From the NCBI GenBank assembly GCA_002384815.1, contig DGBN01000069.1, positions 117,422 to 166,801 on the forward strand: 49,380 bases of DNA, given 5' to 3'. The translations under genes were made by a program, and so were the position numbers. The notes beneath the pieces were generated by a model. It ran no database searches. It had not been told where the DNA came from and worked only from the letters and a program-made list of their open reading frames with translations. The stretch comes from Oxalobacteraceae bacterium UBA4003 (GTDB lineage Bacteria > Pseudomonadota > Gammaproteobacteria > Burkholderiales > Burkholderiaceae_D). This document shows, piece after piece, positions 34,982 through 42,376 of this stretch (the stretch's first letter is position 1; every line of letters begins with the position of its first letter).

Positions 34982-36579
34982 GTTTGCTCGACATTCAAAA
35001 CCTGCAAATAGCCTTCGATACGAGCAAAGTCGTGGACGACGTCAGCTTCAGCATCGCGCCTGGGGAAAAATTCGCGCTGGTGGGCGAATCCGGTTCAGGC
35101 AAGACCGTCACCGCGCTGTCCATCCTGCGTTTGAATCAGGATGCCGGCTACGGTGGAAAAATCCTGCTTGAAGGCCAGGATATTTTGCAGAGGACAGAAG
35201 CATCGATGCGCGCGGTTCGCGGCAATGACATCGCGATGATATTCCAGGAACCGATGACAGCGCTTAATCCGCTGTTCACGATAGGTAACCAGATCGCCGA
35301 AGTATTGATGCTGCATGAAGGTATCAGTGCGAAGAAGGCTGCAGTGCGTGCGATTGAATTGCTGGACAAGACAGGTATACCCGAACCACAACGTCGCGCC
35401 TTGTCGTATCCGCATCAATTGTCAGGTGGGCAGCGCCAGCGCGCGATGATTGCGATGGCACTCGCCTGCAAGCCTAAATTGCTGATCGCCGATGAACCGA
35501 CTACTGCGCTCGATGTAACGATACAGGTGCAAATTGTTGAATTGCTGAATCAGTTGCAGCGCGAAGAGAACATGGCGGTGTTGATGATTACGCACGATTT
35601 GAATCTGGTGCGACATTTTGCTGATCGCGTCGGTGTGATGGAAAAAGGGCGTCTGGTGGAGGTCGCCACCACGCAGGAATTATTCACCGCGCCGCGTGAA
35701 GCTTATACCCGCAAACTGCTGGCGAGCCAGCCGCACAAATTGCTTAATACGGTCGATTCGGCTGCACAGCCTTTGATGAATGTCGAGCATGTGCGCTGCA
35801 CTTTCGATATCAAACAAGGCTGGTTCAAGAAAGCGAAATTTTTAGCCGTTGATGATGTCAGCCTGCAGGTACGTCCGGGCGAAACTCTCGGCATAGTCGG
35901 TGAATCCGGTTCCGGGAAGTCGACGCTGGGTTTGGCGCTGTTGCGTCTTTCCAGTGCCAAGGTTGATGGCACTATTTCCTTCGATGGTAAAGCCATCAAT
36001 GCAATGCAGAGCGATACCTTGCGACCTTTGCGCGCACGCATGCAAGTTGTGTTTCAGGATCCGTTCGCATCCCTGTCGCCACGGCGCACGATAGAACAAA
36101 TCGTCGGTGAGGGTCTGGCTTTGCATCAACCGCAGTTGGGCGCAGATGGGGTACGCAAGGCGGTTACCGATGGTTTGCTGGAAGTCGGCTTGCCGGCAGA
36201 TATCATGTCGCGCTATCCGCATGAGTTTTCCGGTGGCCAACGTCAACGGATTGCGATTGCGCGCGTATTGGTGCTGAAGCCGGATCTGATTTTGCTGGAT
36301 GAGCCGACCTCGTCGCTGGATGTTTCGGTACAGCAGCAAGTGTTGCTGCTGCTGGCGGAGTTACAGAAGAAATACGGCATGGCTTATATCTTCATCAGCC
36401 ACGATCTGGCGGTGATACGCGCAATGGCGCATCGGGTGTTGGTAATGAAAGACGGCAAGGTGGTGGAGAGCGGTGCGGCGGATGTCGTGCTATCGCAACC
36501 GGTGCAGGCTTATACCCAACGTTTGCTGGCAGCTGCGGTGTATGCCGGGACCAAAGATAATGCGGAAAATACCCGGTGA
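34978..36579 (+). CDS. yejF: Peptide ABC transporter ATP-binding protein YejF (duplicated ATPase)
   Basis: Fused double ATPase of 533 residues that drives the YejBE permease. Both halves carry Walker A (GESGSGKT near residue 36 and GESGSGKST near 310), signature LSGGQRQR and FSGGQRQR, and Walker B LLIADEPTTALDV and ILLDEPTSSLDV. The ATG at 34978 overlaps the yejE stop; a longer upstream frame lies within yejE. Confidence 0.95.
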   Translation: MSLLDIQNLQIAFDTSKVVDDVSFSIAPGEKFALVGESGSGKTVTALSILRLNQDAGYGGKILLEGQDILQRTEASMRAVRGNDIAMIFQEPMTALNPLFTIGNQIAEVLMLHEGISAKKAAVRAIELLDKTGIPEPQRRALSYPHQLSGGQRQRAMIAMALACKPKLLIADEPTTALDVTIQVQIVELLNQLQREENMAVLMITHDLNLVRHFADRVGVMEKGRLVEVATTQELFTAPREAYTRKLLASQPHKLLNTVDSAAQPLMNVEHVRCTFDIKQGWFKKAKFLAVDDVSLQVRPGETLGIVGESGSGKSTLGLALLRLSSAKVDGTISFDGKAINAMQSDTLRPLRARMQVVFQDPFASLSPRRTIEQIVGEGLALHQPQLGADGVRKAVTDGLLEVGLPADIMSRYPHEFSGGQRQRIAIARVLVLKPDLILLDEPTSSLDVSVQQQVLLLLAELQKKYGMAYIFISHDLAVIRAMAHRVLVMKDGKVVESGAADVVLSQPVQAYTQRLLAAAVYAGTKDNAENTR

Positions 36580-36627
36580 GGCCTTAAGTTACCCAGACTA
36601 AAGCAAGATCGACGTCACTTTTACGGG

Positions 36628-38205
36628 TTACTTGATCGAAATACGGGCGGATTGAGCGGAGGCGATGACCTTGCTGGAACGGCTGTTGCCGGATTTGGTG
36701 GTAACCGTTTTTGTTGATTTGGTATTGCGGCTTGCTTGTCGGGTGACGGTTTTGCTGGATTTTGCTTTCGATTTGCCGGCCGTGCGTGTAGTTCTGGCAG
36801 CACGGAAAGGCACATGCAGTTCCAGTTTCTGGCCACTGGCCAGTTTGTTGCTACGCAAATCGTTCCAGTTCTTGATCTGTGCAGTCGTGACCTTGTAACG
36901 GCCGGCAATGCTTTTGATAGTGTCGTTCTTCTTGACGGTTACATTGATTTTCTTTGCGTCAGGCACATCTGGCGCCATCGCCAGTGTTGCGTTATCTGCG
37001 ACTTCTTGCGTAATGTCTTTTTGCGCCGTGCCTTCTATACGCGGCACCAGTATCGTTGAGCCGGCCTTCAGCACCATTTTCGGCGGGATATTGTTAACCT
37101 CGCGAATAATTTGCGGCGTGGTGTGAAACTTTGTGGCAATCGTTTCTATCCGTTCACGCGCATTGGTAATCTTGTGCGAAGTCCATGACGATAACGCATG
37201 TCCCCATTTGGCCAGATTCGTCTTGAATTTTTCGGCATTGTTTTGCGGCAGGAGAATTTGCGTATTGCTGCTGCCGGTAATGACAGGGCGATTGAATTGC
37301 GGATTCAGGGCCTTGAATTCTTCCATCGGCAATTCCGCCAGTTGCGCGGCGAGTTTGACGTCGATGTCGCGGGTTTTTGCCACACTGACAAAGTAAGGTT
37401 GATTGTCTACCTTTAGTAAGCTGATGCCATAGGTATCGGGCGTGGCTATGATGTTTTTTACCGCTTGCAACTTGGGCACATAGTTCTTGGTTTCCGCCGG
37501 CATATAAGCCGACAGACTGTTGAAATCGGTGCCTACGCCTGCCGCTTCGGCTTTCTTGATCGCACGCTGCACCGAGCCTTCGCCCCAGTTATAGGCGGCC
37601 AATGCGAGTTGCCAATCGCCGAACATGCCATACAAATGCTGAAGGTAGGTCAGTGCAGCATCAGTCGATGCCAGCACGCTGCGACGTTCATCCTTGAACA
37701 TGTTTTGTTTCAGGTTGAAGTGGTGGCCGGTGGAGGGAATGAATTGCCACATGCCGGCGGCTTTGGCGGTCGAATAGGCTTGCGGGTTGAATGCAGATTC
37801 GATGAAGGGCAGCAATGCCAGCTCGGTCGGCATGTCGCGTTTTTCCAGCTCTTCGACCACGTGATACAGATACAGGGAGGCGCGTTTGGTAGTGCGGCTG
37901 ATATGGTCGGGCCGCGAGCTGTACCAGATGGTCTGGTTGATTACCAGTTGATTGTCGACCAGATCCGGAATCGCAAAACCCTTGCGTATGCGAGCCCATA
38001 CATCGACATCGCTGGAGATGACAAATTCACTCAGGGGATCGTTGGCAAGATTGGGGTTGTCCTGCAAGGCGGCATCCTGCGCCCAACTGCTATAGGAATA
38101 CGGTAACGACAGATCGCTGGCAGCGTGGGAAATACCGGAAATACCTAGTACAAAAATGCTGGAAAAAACAAGTTTGAACGATACTTTGAAATCGGATTCA
38201 GGCAT
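36628..38205 (-). CDS. mltD: Membrane-bound lytic murein transglycosylase D-like with LysM repeats
   Basis: Cell-wall enzyme of 525 residues that cleaves peptidoglycan. After a signal peptide (LVFSSIFVLGISGISHA) comes the SLT domain with catalytic Glu in LALLPFIESAFNPQA and GMWQFIPSTG. Two LysM modules follow (about 345-390 and 430-475, KKNDTIKSIAGRYKVTTAQIK). The tail is rich in Lys, Ser, Thr and Arg. The ATG at 38205 is preferred to a TTG 12 bases upstream. It converges on yejF without a clear terminator between them. Confidence 0.9.
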   Translation of the reverse strand: MPESDFKVSFKLVFSSIFVLGISGISHAASDLSLPYSYSSWAQDAALQDNPNLANDPLSEFVISSDVDVWARIRKGFAIPDLVDNQLVINQTIWYSSRPDHISRTTKRASLYLYHVVEELEKRDMPTELALLPFIESAFNPQAYSTAKAAGMWQFIPSTGHHFNLKQNMFKDERRSVLASTDAALTYLQHLYGMFGDWQLALAAYNWGEGSVQRAIKKAEAAGVGTDFNSLSAYMPAETKNYVPKLQAVKNIIATPDTYGISLLKVDNQPYFVSVAKTRDIDVKLAAQLAELPMEEFKALNPQFNRPVITGSSNTQILLPQNNAEKFKTNLAKWGHALSSWTSHKITNARERIETIATKFHTTPQIIREVNNIPPKMVLKAGSTILVPRIEGTAQKDITQEVADNATLAMAPDVPDAKKINVTVKKNDTIKSIAGRYKVTTAQIKNWNDLRSNKLASGQKLELHVPFRAARTTRTAGKSKAKSSKTVTRQASRNTKSTKTVTTKSGNSRSSKVIASAQSARISIK

Positions 38206-38389
38206 GGGGTCTCGCAAATTGACCGACCCATGATTAGCCGGTAGAAAAGATTAAGTGACGAGTGTAAGTAATGCGTATTTTGCGCGTCAAGACAATTTAC
38301 ACAAGGATGGGTGCCTGATATCACGTTTCCGAATAAGAACAAATGTCGGATGAATAACTTTTTTGTGCCCGTGAGTAGCACAAGGCTGT

Positions 38390-39175
38390 TTAGCGAAAGT
38401 CGTTTTTCCACGCCCGCAGGGCGGCAAACACGGCAACCGGGCTCTTGTCGTTTCCGCTTACGCGACCTGCGGCGATCAATTGGCCTGCAATCGCCGGTTC
38501 GCGTGCACGCAGGAAAGGATTGGTCGATTTTTCCAGGCCGATACTGGAGGGAACGGTCGGCATGCCGGCCTCGCGTTTCGCCTGCTCGGCCTTGAAGCGG
38601 GCGGCCAGCGCCGCGTTATCCGGTTCTGCGGCCAGCGCAAAACGCAAATTGGCGATCGTGTATTCATGTGCGCAATACACCTTGGTGTTATCCGGCAATG
38701 CTGCCAGTTTTTCCAGCGACGTGAGCATCTGCGTCGGCGTGCCTTCAAACAAACGACCGCAACCGCCGGCAAATAGCGTGTCGCCGCAAAACAGCCAGCC
38801 TTGCTCCGCCGCGACATAGGCGATGTGTCCCAGCGTATGGCCCGGCACTGCCAATACCGACAAGTGCACATCCAGCTCCGGAATGTTCACGATATCGCCT
38901 TCATCCAGCGGGTGTGAAACGTTGGCAATCGGGTCATTACGCGGTGCAAAGACCGGCACGTTGAAATGTTGCAAGAGTTTTTCCACGCCGCCAACATGGT
39001 CAGCATGATGATGTGTCAGTAGAATAGCGACGAGCGACAACTGGTGTTTTTCCAGTGCAGCCAGAATCGGCGTCGCATCACCCGGGTCAACCACGGCAGC
39101 GTGTACGCCATCGTGGATAATCCACAGATAATTGTCGTTAAAAGCAGGAACGGTCAGTACACTCAACATACGCAT
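38390..39175 (-). CDS. gloB: Hydroxyacylglutathione hydrolase (glyoxalase II)
   Basis: Hydrolyses S-lactoylglutathione in methylglyoxal detoxification. It has 261 residues of the metallo-beta-lactamase fold with THHHADHVGG, PGHTLGHIAY and FCGDTLFAGGCGRLFEGT. Two starts fit, at 39175 and at 39169. The first ATG shares its CATG with the divergent yafS start. An upstream extension to 39241 is unlikely. Confidence 0.93.
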   Translation of the reverse strand: MRMLSVLTVPAFNDNYLWIIHDGVHAAVVDPGDATPILAALEKHQLSLVAILLTHHHADHVGGVEKLLQHFNVPVFAPRNDPIANVSHPLDEGDIVNIPELDVHLSVLAVPGHTLGHIAYVAAEQGWLFCGDTLFAGGCGRLFEGTPTQMLTSLEKLAALPDNTKVYCAHEYTIANLRFALAAEPDNAALAARFKAEQAKREAGMPTVPSSIGLEKSTNPFLRAREPAIAGQLIAAGRVSGNDKSPVAVFAALRAWKNDFR

Positions 39176-39176
39176 G
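39173..39176. other. Shared CATG: overlapping divergent start codons of gloB and yafS
   Basis: The four bases CATG contain the gloB ATG on the minus strand (39175-39173) and the yafS-like ATG on the plus strand (39174-39176). If both starts are used, no intergenic space exists and each promoter and ribosome site must lie in the other gene. The alternative gloB start is six bases further in. Confidence 0.5.
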
Positions 39177-39953
39177 CAAACATTTTCATCAGAAAAACCC
39201 ATTATATCTCTCGGCTCCTGGCTGGAGACTGCTGCCGGCAATTATGTGCGGAATTGGGAACATGCGCGTCTGGATGAACTGACAGCCGATATCTTCGGTT
39301 TTAACGCGACCCAATTCGGCTTGCCGCAGATCCAGGCCTTGCGCGCCAGTCGCATGCCGCATACATGGCTGACCGATACAAATCTGCCAGTATCGGTTCA
39401 GACGGACGAGGAGCGACGTGTTGTCGTGATCGAGGATTTTGAAGATTTGCCTTTCGCATCCAGTAGCATAGACTTGATTGTACTGCCGCATGTACTGGAG
39501 TTCACCAAGGAACCGCATCAGGTTTTGCGCGAAGTCGAACGGGTGTTGATTCCGGAAGGTCAGGTCATCATTTCAGGCTTCAATCCGTACAGCTTGTGGG
39601 GCGCGCGGCAACTGGCCGGGCGTTTGAGCGAGAGCTATTTCCTGCCGGAGGAAGGCGAGTTCCTCAGTCCGACGCGCTTGAAGGATTGGCTGCAATTACT
39701 GAACATGGAAGTTGGCGGCGATCACCTCGGTTGCTATGCGCCGCCGTGCGAAACAGAAAAATGGCTGCATCGTTTTTCCTTCATGGAAAACGCGGGCGAC
39801 AAGTGGTGGCCGTTTCTGGGCGCAGTGTATGTGGTGCAGGCGATCAAGCGTGTCAAAGGCATGCGCCTGATCGGACCGGCCTGGAAAACACAAAGAGCTA
39901 CTGCGCGGCAGGGCGTGCCGGCAACCAATAAAACATCGATCAATAAAAAGTAG
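39174..39953 (+). CDS. SAM-dependent methyltransferase, YafS-like
   Basis: A 259-residue protein. The methyltransferase core is partial: the usual motif I glycines are not obvious, but DLPFASSSIDLIVLPHVLEF and VLREVERVLIPEGQVIISGFNPYSLWG match motifs II-III of type 11 methyltransferases. It sits between gloB and rnhA-dnaQ, the same order as E. coli gloB-yafS-rnhA-dnaQ, which supports the yafS link. Substrate unknown. Confidence 0.85.
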   Translation: MQTFSSEKPIISLGSWLETAAGNYVRNWEHARLDELTADIFGFNATQFGLPQIQALRASRMPHTWLTDTNLPVSVQTDEERRVVVIEDFEDLPFASSSIDLIVLPHVLEFTKEPHQVLREVERVLIPEGQVIISGFNPYSLWGARQLAGRLSESYFLPEEGEFLSPTRLKDWLQLLNMEVGGDHLGCYAPPCETEKWLHRFSFMENAGDKWWPFLGAVYVVQAIKRVKGMRLIGPAWKTQRATARQGVPATNKTSINKK

Positions 39954-39967
39954 AGAACACAGCAAGC

Positions 39968-40408
39968 ATGGAAAAAATCGATATCTTTACCGATGGCGCG
40001 TGCAAGGGTAATCCCGGCCGCGGCGGTTGGGGCGCGTTGCTCGTCATGGGTGAGCGCGAGAAGGAATTGTTCGGTGGGGAACCCGGCACCACCAATAACC
40101 GGATGGAACTGAAAGCGGTGATCGAAGCCCTGAATGCCTTGACGCGTCCATGCGAGGTGATCGTGCATACCGATAGCCAGTATGTGCAAAAAGGCATCAG
40201 TGAATGGATACATGGCTGGAAGGCGCGTGGCTGGAAAACAGCAGCGAAGGCGCCGGTCAAGAACGTCGATTTGTGGCAGGCGCTGGACGCTGCACAGGCC
40301 AGACACCAGATCGAATGGCGCTGGGTACGTGGCCATAATGGTCACGTCGGTAATGAGCGCGCCGATGCCTTGGCCAATCGTGGTGTCGAGACGGCGAACG
40401 CAAATTAA
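39968..40408 (+). CDS. rnhA: Ribonuclease HI
   Basis: Cuts the RNA strand of RNA-DNA hybrids. It has 146 residues with the catalytic carboxylates in IFTDGACKGNPG, NNRMELKAV, HTDSQYV and RGHNGHVGNERAD. It follows the methyltransferase by 14 bp. In E. coli rnhA and dnaQ are divergent; here both run in the same direction. Confidence 0.97.
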   Translation: MEKIDIFTDGACKGNPGRGGWGALLVMGEREKELFGGEPGTTNNRMELKAVIEALNALTRPCEVIVHTDSQYVQKGISEWIHGWKARGWKTAAKAPVKNVDLWQALDAAQARHQIEWRWVRGHNGHVGNERADALANRGVETANAN

Positions 40409-40498
40409 TTGCGTATAAATAACCACGACTTGCTGCATCGCTTGCCGCAGTCTTCATACACAAGCATTGTTAATCCATTTTTGAATACAGATTGAATC

Positions 40499-41203
40499 AT
40501 GCGACAAATTGTTCTCGATACCGAAACCACCGGACTCAACCCACGCTCCGGCGATCGCATTATTGAAATCGGCTGTGTTGAATTAATCGATCGCCGTCTG
40601 ACCGGCAATAACTTTCATCACTACATCAATCCGGAACGGGATTCGGAAGAGGGTGCACTCGCAGTGCATGGCTTGACGACCGAATTCCTCAGCGACAAGC
40701 CGAAATTCGCCGAGATCGTCGACGAATTCCGCGATTACATCAGCGGCGCAGATGTGATTATTCACAACGCACCGTTCGACGTTGGTTTTCTAGACGCCGA
40801 ATTGAAGCGCGTCGAGATGCCGCTGTTCAAGGAGCACGTCGGCGAAATCCTCGACACGTTGCAGCAGGCCAAGGAACTGCATCCTGGCAAGCGCAATTCG
40901 CTCGATGCCTTGTGCGACCGCTACGGTGTATCGAATGCACACCGTACCCTGCACGGCGCCTTGCTGGATTCGGAGTTGCTGGCTGAAGTCTATCTGGCGA
41001 TGACGCGCGGCCAGAACAGTTTGAGCATGGATCTTGACGGGCAGGATGTCGGCAGCGATGGTGTCGCGCTGGAAGTCGTAGCGATCGCCGACGTTTTATT
41101 GCAATCTGCGACGGCAGAGGAACTTGCCGAACATGAGTTGTTGATGCAGAGTCTGGACAAGGAAGTCAAAGGCCAGTGCCTGTGGCGTGCAGCAGCGAAT
41201 TGA
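40499..41203 (+). CDS. dnaQ: DNA polymerase III epsilon subunit (proofreading exonuclease)
   Basis: 3'-5' exonuclease of 234 residues (E. coli 243). DEDDh motifs are VLDTETTGLN, HNAPFDVGFLDAEL and HRTLHGALLDSELL. After the exonuclease domain a QNSLSM sequence resembles the clamp-binding motif of epsilon, and the C-terminal helix should bind the alpha subunit. The tRNA-Val follows 37 bp downstream. Confidence 0.96.
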   Translation: MRQIVLDTETTGLNPRSGDRIIEIGCVELIDRRLTGNNFHHYINPERDSEEGALAVHGLTTEFLSDKPKFAEIVDEFRDYISGADVIIHNAPFDVGFLDAELKRVEMPLFKEHVGEILDTLQQAKELHPGKRNSLDALCDRYGVSNAHRTLHGALLDSELLAEVYLAMTRGQNSLSMDLDGQDVGSDGVALEVVAIADVLLQSATAEELAEHELLMQSLDKEVKGQCLWRAAAN

Positions 41204-41240
41204 TGCGCACATGCTTTTGTGAGATAATCTGCGCCGCTTC

Positions 41241-41315
41241 GGGAGGTTAGCTCAGGGGTAGAGCGATCGCCTCACACGCGATAGGTCACAAGTTCGAAAC
41301 TTGTACTTCCCACCA
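41241..41315 (+). tRNA. tRNA-Val (anticodon CAC)
   Basis: A complete cloverleaf of 75 nt including CCA. Acceptor GGGAGGT pairs with ACTTCCC (one G-U), the D stem is GCTC/GAGC, the anticodon stem ATCGC/GCGAT holds loop CTCACAC, which gives anticodon CAC for GUG codons, and the T stem is ACAAG/CTTGT with loop TTCGAAA. CCA is encoded. It follows dnaQ, the place where E. coli has a tRNA too. Confidence 0.95.
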
Positions 41316-41332
41316 AGAATTCTGTGGATTGA

Positions 41333-41384
41333 TCTGCAAACAAAAACGCCTGACGGGAAACCGTCAGGCGTTTTTGTTTGCAGA
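41333..41384. terminator. Very long perfect bidirectional terminator
   Basis: Two 24-base arms are perfectly complementary around a GAAA tetraloop, with an A run on the left and a T run on the right. It serves tRNA-Val and the convergent thiD. Confidence 0.95.
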
Positions 41385-41417
41385 AGAGATTATTGCCGCT
41401 TCAGGGTTGGCATATAT

Positions 41418-42209
41418 TCAAGCGCAAAAATCCAGCGGCAAACGGCGCGGGAAGTGCTGGCCCCTGCCGGGGCGATCCGCATCGCGCAGGGTGCGCCATG
41501 TATAAGTCAGTGCCGTTTCTACTGCAGTCAATATATCTTCATCCAGCGCCAAACGGCCGGCCAGTGCGCTGGCGAGGGTACAACCAGAACCATGATAGCT
41601 GCCCGGCAGACGGGCGCAGGTGTATGTGCTGGAAGAGCCGTCGCGTGAATACAGGCGGTTATGCACTTCGTGTTCGTCGCCGTGACCGCCGGTGATCAGC
41701 AGGTGCTTGCAGAAAGGCAGCAGTTTTTCTGCGCATTGATCCGCTGTGCCATTCGGCAGTTCGGCGAGTATGCGCGCTTCTGGCAAGTTAGGGGTGGCGA
41801 TGGTAGCCAGCGGCAGTAATCTTTCACGCATTGCATAGCCGACTTCATCCTTGCCCAGCGCACCGCCGCCGCCGGCGCGCAATACCGGATCACATACGAT
41901 AGGCACATGCGGTAGACGTTGCAAAATCTGCACCACGGTATCCACCATCTTGACCGAACCCAGCATGCCGAGCTTGACGCCAGCCACAGTCAGGTCGGTG
42001 ATGACGGCATCGGCCTGTGCCAATACCCATTCGGAATCCAGTACACGGAAGTCGGATACATCCACCGAGTTTTGCACGGTCAATGCCGTGACGGTCGGTG
42101 CAGCATGACAGCCTTGCGCCATCAAGGCTTCGATGTCGGCTTGCAGGCCGGCACCGCCACTAGGGTCATGGCCGGAGAGACAGAGAACGATAGGGCGTGC
42201 AGTATTCAT
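41418..42209 (-). CDS. thiD: Hydroxymethylpyrimidine/phosphomethylpyrimidine kinase
   Basis: Kinase of thiamine biosynthesis, phosphorylating HMP and HMP-P. It has 263 residues of the ribokinase fold: SGHDPSGGAGLQADIEA at the N-terminus, CDPVLRAGGGGALG in the middle and YHGSGCTLASALAG at the phosphate site. It converges on tRNA-Val. No TPP riboswitch is apparent in its 167-bp upstream spacer. Confidence 0.93.
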   Translation of the reverse strand: MNTARPIVLCLSGHDPSGGAGLQADIEALMAQGCHAAPTVTALTVQNSVDVSDFRVLDSEWVLAQADAVITDLTVAGVKLGMLGSVKMVDTVVQILQRLPHVPIVCDPVLRAGGGGALGKDEVGYAMRERLLPLATIATPNLPEARILAELPNGTADQCAEKLLPFCKHLLITGGHGDEHEVHNRLYSRDGSSSTYTCARLPGSYHGSGCTLASALAGRLALDEDILTAVETALTYTWRTLRDADRPGRGQHFPRRLPLDFCA

Positions 42210-42376
42210 GGTGCAGATTCACTCTTTAAGCAGGAATGCATCGCTGGTCGCAGATGCAGGGAAAATAGTGGTGCAAGCGAAAATAATGCAAGACTCGCTG
42301 CAGCGGGCATTATAGCTGCGACCCTCCGTCCAGAGGGGAATGGCAGGCTTGTGCGGGAAAACGCTGAGTTACTGGA

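Noticed and set aside
42210..42376. TPP riboswitch before thiD
   Set aside because: No CUGAGA-type core or other THI-box segment is seen upstream of the thiD start.
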